Under the pieces are notes generated by a model. It did not search any database and had not been told where the DNA came from. It saw only the letters and a list, made by a program, of their open reading frames with translations. Positions 22,175 to 35,649 of a stretch of DNA of 64,000 nucleotides are shown in pieces. Both the position numbers and the translations under genes were made by a program. The stretch's first letter is position 1. The number at the start of each line of letters is the position of its first letter. Source of the DNA: Taenia hydatigena (taxonomy: Eukaryota > Platyhelminthes > Cestoda > Cyclophyllidea > Taeniidae); assembly GCA_036345935.2 (NCBI GenBank), contig JADWOT020001862.1, forward strand, positions 1-64,000. The letters are read 5' to 3'.

Positions 22175-25100
22175 TATATGCTCGAATTAATTGTTATCCT
22201 GGGGTGGGATCTGCTGGTTTTAAAACGATTTTAGTCGAGGTCTTCCACGTTTTCCATGTAATCCGTTTCCACAACTAATGACGCTTCTTTTGAACTATAG
22301 CAATCACAAGATGTTACACCGAGGGGAAACACAGAGGAGGACAGAAGTTAAATGTTGCAAATTATCGCCTTCAGTTATCAAGTTATCATTATGTGTAAGC
22401 AATGCAAGTAAACAAACGTGTCAATACCAGGCTCAACTTTCTCATGCAAAAGGAATTGCCATGGAGCCAGGTCTGACAATGGCTTCCTGGGGCACCACCA
22501 TCCACGCAAAGGGTCATGGCATTATTTTTTGTTGATTATTGGAGTATATTGCTCCCATCATTTGCCACCGAAACAATAGTCGACGATGTAGTTCTCATTG
22601 TGGTCTGGTTTCTAGCTGTGGTCGCTGTGAAAAGCATTGAGCCAGACTGATAAAATTTTGTGTGGTTGCATTTACCATGCACCAAACTTAAAAAAAGTTG
22701 ATGGCTATCACGGGCAGGCTTCGACAGGTTTTGCCGCGGACGCTGGTGTCCATATTGAAACTGGGTGGACGGATTCAACGTCATTTATCTTTGTGACCAG
22801 CGACGATGTTTTGGTGAATCCAATGTGTTTTATTAGAACAGTATTTGAAATGCCCAATCCAAATAGATGTGGTTTGGGTGGATCTGAACAATTTAATTTA
22901 TGAATGCTGCTCTGCATTATTTGACAGGACGATGGTAATATGAAGGTGATAAACTGAAGGAAGGAGGTGTGTGAATGCATGAACTAAAAATCTGAACATT
23001 AAGTCTGCTTCCATTATGATTGTGTTTAGGTAAGCAAATTTAAAAAAGTGCATAAAACTTTAATGTTCAGAAGTTTGTTCCTCCATCTAGACCCATTTTG
23101 GCAAGTTTGATTGCCACCGGGTGACCATGGTACTTAGAAAATGGCTGCATGATTAAAAGTTATTAAATTAAAAATCCTGGTAGAAGTGATCCACATGAAG
23201 CTAGATTTAGGAACTACACCGTTGTGTCTATTTTAGTAAACCTTTTTTTAGAAGCGATTAGTTGTTGTTCAGGCTGTAAATTCTGTAAATTAATGTTAAT
23301 TCTCTCCCTATCTTACTTAGTATCCCATCACATTGAAAATTCAATTTACATTGTCAATAGCAGACATTTTGTTGAGATCTAAGATATTTCAGTGCAGCAC
23401 CTCTAGCCTAAAACGCATGAACGTACCCACTCACCTCAGGTATGAATCATGAGCTGGTCAGTACTACTTACAATGAGCTTGACTTGAGTGTACACTCAGC
23501 TGAGCAGACCCTCTGGTTTCAGTGATCTGCGCTGTGTACAGCTGACAAGATCCTAGGAAATCAACCCTCTCTACACAAAGCGCTGCATTGACGGGTGGAG
23601 AAAATAATTAACGTGCACTAGATGATCTCTCGCCTCCCCATTTTTAGTTGTTATAATTTGATGTCGCGAAGAAAGGCGACTGTTCTGCTAATGCTGTGAT
23701 ACTTATGGTCTTGAAATATATCTTGTAGGCGAGAGGCAGGAAGACAACTAAAACATATTTCTACAAAATCAATTCAATTCTTCTGGGGTAGGGAATCCTA
23801 CTCTACTGACTGTACCATAGCATACAACAAAGGTATCTAAGAACCTTACATCTCTTCATATTAGGTGTTTCTGGAGGGCTAAGAAGGAGATGGAAATAGC
23901 TGTTGCAAGTACAGTGTTTCCTCTTGATAGATACCTTAGTCTCGCGTGTAGCAAGGAAACGAGTATAGGCTAGACCGAGGCCACTTTTGGCCGCTCTGTA
24001 TTTAGGCATTGTCGAACCCGCGTAATCACTAAGCACCGGCAAAATGTTAAAAACTAACAGAAAGCAAACACGCTAAGAAGTTGAACGGCCGATCGGCTTT
24101 GTCTCATCCATTGAATGAGTAAAGAGTTGCATAATAGCTATACCAATGGTGCACGCGCAGTGCGGTGTCAGGCGGCGCGGACGAAGAAACACTAACATCA
24201 GCATAACAATGGAAGCGTAGCATTGAAAAACGACCCTACTGATTGACTAGATAGTAGACCACACGCTCTACTACAAGCGACGGGAAGAATAGTGATCGTA
24301 ATTAAATAAATCAGGATGTTTTCAGTGCATATAGTTCAAAGTGTTTGACGATGATTAGGCAACTTTAGCATAACTTGCTGTATAAAGCAAGAAAACCTAA
24401 GTAAAATATTTGAGGCAAGGCATTTGGAAGTAACGGACTTGAAGAGGGTTTGCGAGCAATAGCGGTCATCTGAGCAGCTCGCAAGTTCTGTGATCGCCAG
24501 TATCAATGCAGCTCGGGCTAAGCCCACGATCCGTCTAATCATTCCTACAGCTAGGTTGCGCATGCAGGCCCGCTGTTCGGTATCTCGATCGGATGCTCCA
24601 ATGCCTGCCGTGCATCACACTGCGGGTGGCTGGCCTTCTCCATGACAGCAAGGGTAGAAGCAAGGCTCTATCTTAAAATGCGTTAGTCTTGTTACGTTAC
24701 CCAGCTGTGGACTTTATCCACGCCATCGTAAGCGAGGGGAATGGATGTGGGAAAACCAGCCATATAATATATTCCTACACAATAGGCTAAAATTTATATG
24801 GGAACTTGGAAATTCATGGTACTGTTATGTGTTAGTAATTGTATCATTGTATCAATTGTATCATTGTGTTGTGGTTGCTTGTTGCAAAGCAACGCGTCGG
24901 GTTAGGGCGTACGATGTGGGACAACTATTACTTCGCCCCGGTGTGTGATATGTTCCAAGCAGTAACAGCCTGAATCGCCCATATATCGGGGCTATCATTC
25001 AATCGCCTTGAGCTTAGTGGCACGGACGTCTGTGCCAACAACTCTCCATCCACTTTAGCTTGCAAATAATCTAGTCAGCTAAAATTGGTCCGCATGTGCT

Positions 25101-28100
25101 GCCATGGCAATCATAGGGCTTCGGGCTTGCAAATGACCAGACGCTCATCGCATGGCCAAGAGAATATTTTAAATGAGATCGTTTATATTGTGTTTATGCT
25201 TGTAACGCTGCTTTTAAAATATTTGGTCGGTTAACTATGGCTATCAGCGAATCGCTCAACTTGAGTAGCAACATGGGCAGTTGGTCTTTACGTCTGCCGC
25301 ATAATTAAAACTGTTGTGAAGTTGATTTTATAAGTGCTGCTGCAGCTATTCCTCCTTTTGATCCCAGCGGATCGCTAGGTGCTAAAATGCCTTGGGCGGA
25401 GCATTGGAGTCATTAAATCACATGAAAGAAAGCTTAGCATAGTTTGTAGCCCGGATTCAAGGACGTTGGATGTGTAGGGATCCGGGTCGCTGTTGCGGTT
25501 GCGACAACATTGGCAAACAGACTTTATTTCACACCACTTCATCGACACAAACATATCCAAGTCGACTAACCTTCACGACATCAAAGATCGCTGTAACCAG
25601 TGCATTGAGCGTACGCCAAGCGATGGGTTGATCGAGACACTCAGAGAGCAAATATCGTAGACGCATCGAAATTTCAAGAGTTTCTCACTTCCTAATTACG
25701 GTAGAGAATCCTTATTAAATTAATGCAGAAGGACCGAAAAGTGAGTAAATTGTCCCGTTTCTCTAACAACCGATACCTGCCCGTGACAGCCATCAATTTG
25801 TTTAGCCTAATAAACTTTTGCTGGTAAATGCAGATAGCTACAAAGGATTTATCGCGTTCGACTCGACAATTGCTCTGTGATACTCAACGGTGAGTCCTCA
25901 CTGTCGCAGCCAATTTGTCAGCTCTGTTCAATGAAGGAACATATAAGGCGCGTACAGGCAAGCGATTTGCACCATCAGCTATGGAATCATCCGCGAATAT
26001 TGGGCCAATCAGCATGTTAACAAGTACAACAAACATTCCGCAGATCCATCCTTACTTCTTCACGATCAAAAAAATACTTCGGCTCTGCTGATAATGTCAC
26101 TTTTGCTGGTGTACTGCACCTAAGGACAGAAATTTTCCTTCGATAAGCGCGCTTCTGCGTCCAACAAGGAAAACCGATTGCCCGTTTATTTGCATATCCC
26201 AGCACCGTGTTGTCTACCGTTTCTTTTCCTGTTTTCCCTGTCAAGAAAGTCTCTAGACAGTGTTTAGCATTTGTTTTCATCAAGTGGGATTCGTCCAGGC
26301 GGCCTTCAAATATTTAAGCCAAATGCATTAAACACGCTTGGGCGTGTATCTGCTTTACATTTTGGGTCAAGAGGAGTGACTGAGTAGGGGTCCTTACTTT
26401 TGGTATCATGAAATGTGGGCTTGCAAGTTATCCGCGTACTCTGGCAAGGATCATTGCCTACCTCCCCCACCCTGGAAAGCGATGACGTCAGTTTAGATTT
26501 GTGGAATCCAACCGCTAGTTACCGAGACGACGACATATGCGCATTTGTCGTTAAGTAAGAATTAGGCCTTAATGATTTGCCGGAACTGTTACAGCAACGA
26601 TCTTTATTTTTAATGACCAATCTTATAAATTGTGCTTTGCAAGAAGTGAAAAATTGGAAAAATCGCAAAAATTTTTTCGCAGCTAAATCAGGCTTTCTAG
26701 GATCATGCGACTTCGCCACATGTCGTCTACACGACGCTATGTTTCTACGTTAAATATTCCAGACGCAGGAATCGTAGAATACTAATTCGTTAGTAGAAGA
26801 TCTTAAAAATACAAGCGAATAGCGATGGATTGAGCTCAGACCGATGTTGAAGGTACGCCGTATTCCGAAAATTGCCCATTTTAAAGGATCAGCAGTGGTC
26901 ATTGGTGGGGGGCCAAGAGATAACTGCTAAATACCTCCCCCTTCTATTGATCAAGGCGACCAAAGTTCGGTGGACTCGTCTCCACGGATGTTATGATAAG
27001 TACCAAACAGCTACATTGCTTGCCGCAGCCGAAGAGCGGTTGATACTGCTGTGTAAGTTTTTTGTTTGAAGACCCTTAAAGATTAAATTATGCAGCGTCC
27101 TTATGCGAAATTAGAAACCTATTTTATGTAGTGTATGACCATGCAGGAGCCGATGTATTTGCATTTTTAACCGCCGAACGGTAAATCACTATTTTTTTTA
27201 CTTTAAAAATCAAATTCTTTAAATAATCAGTAATTCTGTGAACTTTGTGGGACCAGTCTTGAGGGAATTTTGGATGGAAGCCATTATTTCTGCTGGATAA
27301 TCTAGAGTCATCAAGAATTTGCCTAGCAAGAGAAGAGCTAGAAGAAAGCCATTGCACTTGCAGCGATAAGATTGCAGACTTATATTTCAAATACATGAAA
27401 CATGATCTGCCGGTTTTCGAAGCTTTATACTAGATGCTTGTGTTTTATGGAGGAGAACTAAATACTATTTTATACAGTCAAAATAAAACATAAACTTTTT
27501 ATGGCACGTTAGGAGATATTGCAAGGACAATGTGCACCAGCGCGTTGACATGATAGCATAGCCTTTGCCATCCTAGCAGTCATTTACACGCTCGAGACGA
27601 AAGCAGCTTAACACAGAATACGATTTTCCGTGTTGATGTTCTTGCCAATGAACAGTAGACTAAATCATATACACTTGTCCTACAATATTTAACAGGTTTA
27701 TGCGGGACTTAGGTGGTTCTTGTATGAGGTCGAAATAAGGTATAGTGATATCTGCGCAACTGATTTACATCCAAACATATGGCCAAAGGCAGGGCAGCGA
27801 TCCCACATTTTTTAAGAGAAACCATGGAACCCAAAGTGCCTCAGGTGGAAATGCCTACCGCTATCTATGGGGGTTTGTTTACTCTCACTTCCTTGTTAAT
27901 TCTAGGAGGAATTCGTCTCAAACGATTCCAATGTGCCTGTGATACACATAAAAGAGCCAGTAAATGGTATTCTGCGGTTCAATGTGTAAGCTTTCACGGT
28001 TCAGGAATAGTACGCAGAATTAAAACATGTAAAGGGTGCAAAGGCTTACTACGTAAGAAGTTAAACAGCTTAGAAATGACGGATAATATGGGCAATTTAA

Positions 28101-29380
28101 TAATGTCAGTAACTTACTTCTACTAATTTCCAGATTTGTAGGATTTTCAGGTTAGCTAGTGGATTTAAATTTGCTCTATCTGCCGTAGGATAATAGGACC
28201 TGCATGGCCTAAGGCCCAGTCAAACAAAATTTGCATGGCTGCTATTATTTAAAGCGCACCACATAGTGTTAGCGACGTACACGAGGATATCTGGAATTGA
28301 CCAAGACAAATAAAGTCGAAGGAGATTAGGAACGTTTTAGGTAAGTGTACGCTTCCCACTTTGGGTTTTCAAAGCACGTTCAGTGCAAGGAATAAGATCC
28401 TAATAATGAAAGCCACCTCTATCATTAAAGGCGAAGTGGGCTGTTTATTTACCATGACCGGTGCTTGCAATCATGGATACAAGCCGTGGAATGTCGATGG
28501 GAACGGCAATTCCTTCAAGCATCCCCTTTTACTACAGTGATTGCAATGCACTTAAAGTCCTAATTGGAAGCCACTTACAATGTTACTCAAATGTAGCGAA
28601 AGGCAGGTGGCCTTCCCTCCCAACCCATTTGTGGCGGGTAGTGATGCAAGTTTGGATTTCATGGCTTCGTCTAAGCACCGTTCTAGTGCTTTCATAAGCT
28701 TGTCTTACGTCGCACACGTGCTTTTGGTACAAAACCAACCAACAGTGTGCACTTCCTTCCATAGTCTCCTAATACTCTACTCCTAGCACCTCGTGCTTTT
28801 ACATTTGAAGTGTTTGTTCGTGAGGTCATCAACTTGCCATCCCCTCGACTCGTCTGGAAATCTCCTATTAGTTCCAACCAAAATATATTTTTCGATTATC
28901 GACTTAGACTCTCTGGCTCCTGATGAAAAGGTCTAAAATAAGCACCGAATCCATCTAATGATAATCAGCTGCCAGCTGCCATTGCTTCTGCGAAACAACT
29001 CAGATTAGAAATTTTCCTTATTAACTAAGAATTGAACCGCCTCTGATAATAAGGAATAACTTGTTCCTTAGATGTCTGACTATCAATATAGCATAAAAAT
29101 AAGGCAGCTTCTGATCGCGGACATGCTTAATTGTAATTTAGCACAGTTATAACTGTTACCGCTATCCTAACTCGTGTTCTATCAATGAAATTTAGAAAAG
29201 TGTAATCATCCAAAGGGAAGGAGTGGACACTATTAGAAATGCATGAAAGTGGCGCCCCCAAGGTCGGTTATCTCTTGCCTATCACTGGCGGAGAGGACCT
29301 GTGATTTCTTACTCAACTTTGCTATGATCGCATTATGAGAGTTCAAGGACTTCAGCCGGAAATCGCTTGCGCCAAAACCC
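22175..29380. other. long stretch without supported gene
   Basis: Only chance-length frames. The most protein-like is minus 26017-26280 (from ATG, 87 codons, basic, four Cys at the end), without other support. Plus 27779-28126 (115 codons from ATG, with one hydrophobic stretch) is also within chance expectation. A short TTGTATCA microrepeat lies near 24840-24875. Confidence 0.4.
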
Positions 29381-29390
29381 CTAGCAATGG

Positions 29391-29648
29391 TTGAAACAAA
29401 TTCAGCACGCTTTATTGTTAAAAGAATGCAAATGTTTCGGTAGAACCACTAAGTCTATGCAAAATATAAAAAATGTTTTCGAGTTTGAGCAAACAAGAGA
29501 TAAAGCATTGAGCGAAGCAGCGAATGAAGCAAAACACCACATTTGGTGTGGAATTAATACTGACTTCCTTGGACGCATTTCGTTGCATGACGACAATAGC
29601 AACAAGAAAATGTACGTAGCCAAAAAAAACGCCTTTAGTTTAGTGTAA
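29391..29648 (+). CDS. candidate 3'-terminal exon, unknown product
   Basis: Hydrophilic frame (KALSEAANEAKHHIW, GRISLHDDNSNKKMYVAKK) ending at TAA at 29646-29648, with AATAAA at 29658-29663 immediately after. Possible acceptors (ATTCAG, AAAAG) precede it. The close stop-to-AATAAA spacing suits a compact 3' end. The reverse strand also has a 126-codon frame that looks like a shadow. Family not recognised. Confidence 0.35.
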   Translation: MKQIQHALLLKECKCFGRTTKSMQNIKNVFEFEQTRDKALSEAANEAKHHIWCGINTDFLGRISLHDDNSNKKMYVAKKNAFSLV

Positions 29649-29669
29649 ATTATCATGAATAAAAGGTCG

Positions 29670-32370
29670 TTTTTATAGATTTCCACATGTTTTTTGAAGA
29701 AGAGTGCATAAACTATTTCGCAACACACCAACACAAGCGCCATTTTCATTTGAGTAGCAGCACCTGTACCGTTGGCCTCCAACGGCTAGCAATGGAGAAC
29801 CGTAATTCATTGGTATGTGATGAGACTGTAGTCTGCCTTAGGAAAAACCTTAAGTAGATGCAACGCTCCACCTCTAGTAAAATGAGGTTTAGGAAAAAAT
29901 TGTATCAAAAGAAGAAGGGTTGTGAAAAAACATTGCAATAGGGACGGAGTTAAAAGCATGAAAATGACTGACGTACCTATTCAATTTCTGACAATGACAT
30001 TACTGCTAAAAGGCTATTAATCAAAGCTACCAAACGCATTGTATTTGTTGTATCTATGAGACAGTAGCGCTCTCTTCTTACCACCTACTTGCACACACAA
30101 GGAAGTGAAGGTTGTCTACCATCAAGCTTTAAAATTGCAGCTGCTTCATCACCGAAATACACTAGTGGTATTCACTTTGGTCTTCGTGTACGAAGTGCTT
30201 TCCGTTTAACATATATGCCTATTCTCTATGCACTCAAGGAGCATCAACTTTTAGTGCGCACATTTCAATGGCACAATCACCAGGAAACACAAGCATTTCT
30301 GCATCTCCTATGAAAGTTTGCATTAAGGAAACATATGGCTGCCGGCTAGAGTAGAGCATCTGCAAACCACCTTTCCTTATCTTTTGATCTTCTCTGGGCT
30401 GAATAAATGTATTGCCCGAAATCGCCGTGACACCAAATAGTTTTGCTCATAGTCATGCCACAACCAGGGCAACCGTTGGCGCAGGTTCCTTAAAAGAGTA
30501 GTATTTCGTTATTCCGACACAATGATTTGACATCATCCTGATTGGTAGAGCACTCAGCTACATTTCTTTGGTGACTAATGCCCAACATCTTACGGACTGT
30601 GGTAGTGAATTCCCTTTAAACCCCGGTTAATTCGTGTACAATGGGTTTTAAAAACATAAATAGGCTCTGAAACCACATGTCCACTGATTTTTTTTCGGAA
30701 TTAACTTCCATAATGCATCGTAGTCTGCGAAATGTGTTAGCAAAGACAAAGAAGCAAAACAAAGGTGGAAGTGACTGGGAAGGATAGCAACTGTCGCGTG
30801 ACATTAGACCATTTATGACGGTCAGCGAAGAACTTTCCTTTTGCCGACTAACTACATGTGCGCAATTCGCGTTCAAGCGAGCGAATAGCCACCTGCTGCG
30901 ACAAATGTAAGAAACGAATTCTTTCCAAGCATTGTCATATGCCTATTCACCATGGTGAATTACTTGATTTGAGGTTGTTTATCTGTTGGGTCACTGCTAC
31001 ATCCTTTTAAGCTCACTTGTCCCTTATCTGTTTCCCATGCTCAATTTAACAGTCGCGAAGCCTTTTTCATTCCAGTAAAAGGAGGCGACTACCTTGGTGC
31101 GAGATGCCTCCATGGAATTTCAAAATAGCTTTGAGCAATTAACTTTGGTTGAATGACTTTATCCACAGAACGTAGTTTACGGGATCCTGCCGCCATTCTG
31201 GCACGAATGCATGATTGCAAGTGGAATTATTTGTTGCCTAAATGTTTGACGCTTGTCATCTCCAAGAAGCAGCATGATTCCTCGTCTGTTGGCCGAATCG
31301 CCAATGTCACCGCCCAAGCAACTGTAAGCCGATTCTCCTGCTACCGTGTCACCACTTAATTTATTATTGCATACGCTTCCTGCTGTGTCATTATTAGCTA
31401 CCCTGCAATCACAAACTCGCTCCCAATCAGCAATACTTCAGCCTCTCTCGCACTACTGACAATGGATTGAGAAATAAGACTTGTACATGAGGTTGTAAAC
31501 ACTTAATTGCGGCGCAGTGCTCCGAGTGTATGCATTGTTTACTTCTTAAAAATGCCTTTATAAATATTAAGTTGCCAAGTTGCAGCGTTTAGCAAGGCAT
31601 TTCAGCAAAACGAATACCCTAATGCCTAAAGCGCATCGGCTCTGATTTCGAGTTATAAGTCGCACTGCGAACCTTTAGGTAAAGATTAAAAAGAGATCTT
31701 TAGTCATAATATTTATCAACTGGAAACCATCACAGACCGATTGCGCGAAAAGGTGGTTGCAAAAGGATCCAATTGACAGAAAGCTTTAACTCGCTTAATA
31801 CACCTTCTTTCTGCTGTGCAAAGCTTGACGCGTTTCCATGCCAACTTTCTGCAGGTATATCTGTGCATAATACCGCCCCTGCAACCCAATGAGCACGGGC
31901 TCTTTTTAAACCGAAATATTCGTCTATATATTTTGCTGTAGTAGTCCTCAACTATGTCGAGCTGGCAGGTTTTCGTAAAAAATTTACCACAATAAGAAGC
32001 GACCCGGGTTTCGTCGTTTGTTTGCCCTATTTATTATGTTTGCGTCACTTGCCGCATTGCCCCCGACGAACTGCTAAAGATTCGAGCAGGAACGTTAAGT
32101 TGGGGAGTTAGTGTTCTTAATTCAACGCACTTCATGTAGGTTATAATAAAGCACCAACGTATAGTAAAAAGGGATGGAGAAAAATGTCGTCATAGTTTTA
32201 AACAACGTCCGCGACCTAGGCAATCCGGTCAGATACGTGCGCTTTCCGTGCATTTCGCCCAACCAAAAGTAAAAAATTAAGGTAAACCGTTCCAAGCAGC
32301 CTGAAAGTTAAATGGTAGCAGCCTTAGTGATTATCACGAAGCCAGTTGCATTTTATTTGCATGGGTGTCC
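29670..32370. other. stretch without supported gene
   Basis: No domain-bearing frames, arrays or clear transcription signals were seen. Confidence 0.4.
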
Positions 32371-32379
32371 GTCTATTGA

Positions 32380-32690
32380 ATGCAAGTGCCATGCATTTTT
32401 GAATATTTTTTTAGGTAGTTCCTTATATTTGCGAGCGTGATTTCCTAGTCTTTATTGCGCAGTGTTTCTCAATGCGTCTATATTAACACAAAGTAGTTGA
32501 TTCCGCTTAGTCGGAGCAACTTACAATAAATCCGTTGGATGGCTTCAAGCGCCTGCGCTGTTTGTCCAACGGCCACTCACTGGATGTTGCCTTTCTCTTG
32601 GATGTGAAGGTACGCCACTGCCAAAGAGGCTACAAGCTAATGTTGTATCTCCATTAATGGCATTTCTCATTGCGATTTGAGTTTACCTGT
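32380..32690 (-). pseudogene. duplicated unknown exon, copy 2
   Basis: Counterpart of 18212-18547. It begins with ATG and an NAIN.D.TLA segment, then has a deletion that shifts frame, then KRKATSSEWPLDKQRRRLK and ...GFI ending at donor GTAAGT. Similarity to copy 1 continues into the presumed intron, so it arose by genomic duplication rather than retroposition. Confidence 0.5.
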
Positions 32691-33362
32691 GATACTGACT
32701 GCTATTAGCAGGGTTTTTGTGTTACTTATTTACTGAACAGTTCAACATATCCCGTGCAGTTTTTAGGAGCAAAAGCACACACATGTTACCAGTGCAAATG
32801 CACCCAGAGTCCAAAGCAACAAACAGTGGACTCTTAAATTAAAGACCATTTAGAAAAACAATGCTGCTGCAATGCGCCACTCCCTGAACTTATTTTTGAT
32901 TGCATTGCTAGCTATCTAACTGTCCTCCCACGCCTTCAATACCTACAGCAACGACTGCTTATACTCTGACTTGGAGTACCTGTAAAGCAGTCAGTCAAGG
33001 AGATGGCTCTAAATTGCTTTCAAAAAACTAGCGTTAATTAAGTTTATGAATGTATATGCTTGCAAACCGTGCGTATCAGTTCTAACTCGTCCAAGGTGGT
33101 TTGTTGATGGACCCACACACAAACAACTCCACGTTCATGCACTTTTGTGCACTCCCCACACAGGGTAGGATTCTTGCCCTTCTTACCAGGGCCACAAAAA
33201 AGATTGACCTTAGCTTAGCATTTTGAATATGTTTATATTTAAATAGTAATGCATTGCTAATTTTACAGGACTCTAAGTGGCATCAAATTGGGTGCAAATT
33301 ACGGTTTGGTATAACCTTACTAAATATAAGCTGCTAGTCAATGCATGTCACAAGGAGTTGGC
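32690..33362. repeat. dispersed segment of about 670 bp, copy 1
   Basis: Aligns nearly end to end with 61260-61925 in the same orientation, with many substitutions and small indels. On the minus strand a frame reads FCGPGKKGKNPTLCGECTKV, and the other copy keeps FCGFSKKDKNPSL...ECTRVYE. The changes are conservative, suggesting a former exon. Both copies end near the motif AGCTGCTAGTCAATGCATGT. Confidence 0.75.
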
Positions 33363-33615
33363 TGTGTGAGTAAAAAAATACATGTGACTGTAAGCTTAAA
33401 AGGCGTTTTGAAGCTCAAGAGTGAGATTGAAAACCAGACAAGTATCACCAGTATTCCAAGCAGCAGGCGCGCCCTTACATTCCGTTACAGGATTGTATGG
33501 ATTGAACTGGGCAATGCTGCTGGTAGTATGACCGATTTTAATCGGCAGCTCCGTGGCCTCTAAATGCGGAATGTTGGTGAAGGCGTATTTTAAATTCTGA
33601 GAGGCTGATAATTAC

Positions 33616-34024
33616 NNNNNNNNNNNNNNNNNNNNNNNNNNNNNNNNNNNNNNNNNNNNNNNNNNNNNNNNNNNNNNNNNNNNNNNNNNNNNNNNNNNNN
33701 NNNNNNNNNNNNNNNNNNNNNNNNNNNNNNNNNNNNNNNNNNNNNNNNNNNNNNNNNNNNNNNNNNNNNNNNNNNNNNNNNNNNNNNNNNNNNNNNNNNN
33801 NNNNNNNNNNNNNNNNNNNNNNNNNNNNNNNNNNNNNNNNNNNNNNNNNNNNNNNNNNNNNNNNNNNNNNNNNNNNNNNNNNNNNNNNNNNNNNNNNNNN
33901 NNNNNNNNNNNNNNNNNNNNNNNNNNNNNNNNNNNNNNNNNNNNNNNNNNNNNNNNNNNNNNNNNNNNNNNNNNNNNNNNNNNNNNNNNNNNNNNNNNNN
34001 NNNNNNNNNNNNNNNNNNNNNNNN
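33616..34024. other. assembly gap (409 N)
   Basis: A run of N bridged by ATTAC on both sides. Frames spanning it have no meaning. Confidence 0.98.
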
Positions 34025-35640
34025 ATTACCTTTAGTTCCCGATGCGGAATCAAAATATAACAACGTTCTTTTACATCCTTTTGCACCATGTGCCAATGTT
34101 TTACCATAAACTGTATAGAGAGAGTTTAATTGGAAACTCGTTTTGGACCTTCAGTAGTTCAATTCAGTTGCTGCGCTTCATCAGAGAATGTGGCACATAT
34201 TGCGGGGTGTGAAAACCTAAATTTTATCCCTTCTCTAAAGCTTTTGTGCAAAAACAGGTCAATTTGCCATGGATAAGACATGTAGCAGCAAGTCGCGGAT
34301 TCAGTCCTTACATCAAAACTCATTGCGTTAAGTAGTTAGTGCAGACGCACGTCAAGTCAAATGCAGCCATACGACGATGGGGAAAAAGTGCGTCCACATG
34401 CATGCACCAATACATCACTGGGAGGCTAATAGAGCAGAGTACGCCATGTGAGAAATTTTGAATTTGCAGGGTCTGTGGATTTGTCGGTAGAAGCTGTGCA
34501 ACACTGCTCGAACATCTAACATGTCAGAATCTTGTTAACCCAAAGCCATTATAAAGGTGAAAGTGCGAATCGATGACCAAAATTAGGGACGATTAGGAGA
34601 AAAGAAAGCATCCTTGCATTTCTACAGAATCGATGCAATACACAATTGACGTTTGTCAACAGTTTCGCCTCATTGCTGGTATTTTTGCATTGCGCTACCT
34701 TTATTTGAAACGCCGTATAACCTAGTCACGGTCATGGGTGAACTGTTATTGGCGGGACATGATGACTAGTAGAAACACACAGGGATGTGGAATGGCATGT
34801 TTTAGACATAAATAGGACATAATTTTTCGCATGGTGTGTGGTTTGAATTGTTAGAAAATTACATAAACTAAGTTATTGTCTTCCATGAGCGAGTTAGCAC
34901 ACTTAAATTCTCTTCATTGTGCCAGTAAGTAGCCAAAGTTTCTGTGAATGCTGAGCATAACGTCCCGCCTGCAAGTCTTCATTATTAAGCTGTTCATATG
35001 AGATGAAAGTTCGTCACGGAAGCGTAACTAGTCATCCGCTTTGTGAACAAGCACTGCCACATTCAATGCAATGTATGTCCATGGGGTGCGATTTCAGTAT
35101 AACCAACAATGTGAAGAGGAAATTCGGCATTTTCGAACGCACAAACACAATTCTAACTAGTAAATTTGAACTTGTGGGTTAAACTCTGTCACGGACGACC
35201 ATTTCACAACTTTATCACTGCTAAAAATTGGCCTACGGAATCGCCACTTCTTGCGCTTGAAGCCCATGAGGTTGCGTTAGTATGAACGATTAGTAAAGTT
35301 AGTTTGATACGCGTCAATCACGCATGTCTACCTTCAAATGCGTCATCACGACCAATCCCGCCAGTATTAGTGCATGTTTCTATTGCGCTCCTATTGCAAA
35401 TAACAGAAATTTCTTTCGGGAATGACGCAACAACCAGGGAATACACCACATACGTTATCACGCCTTGCCTACATTTTCTATCTAAATGTATTTGTGGCGC
35501 GTTTTTATTACGATAAATCTGCTGTCTCGACCACTCAACAGCTGCCTTCATCCGCTTGTGAAAAAACTCTACACACAAGCCACTGTTTTATGTGGAGGCA
35601 CTGGTTCTTCAGAAACTAATAGCAACAACTACTACTTATC
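34025..35640. other. stretch without supported gene
   Basis: A minus-strand frame at 35318-35578 (AAVEWSRQQIYRNKNAPQ and onwards) is protein-like and entered by a possible acceptor, but nothing else supports it. Confidence 0.35.
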
Positions 35641-35649
35641 ATACCATCG

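Noticed and set aside
29402..29782. 126-codon minus-strand frame with hydrophobic stretches
   Set aside because: Its length is near chance expectation, and the opposite strand has better composition and an AATAAA.
18350..32530. Precise intron loss (retroposition) between the two exon copies
   Set aside because: Similarity continues into intronic sequence on the far side, and part of the intron remains in copy 1, so it is a deletion in a DNA duplicate.
32690..33362. Solo LTR interpretation of the 670-bp segment
   Set aside because: It has TG near one end and CA near the other, but I found no target-site duplication, and the two copies lack sharp common ends.
33538..34107. Long minus-strand frames of 168 and 189 codons
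   Set aside because: They consist mainly of the N run and have no meaning.
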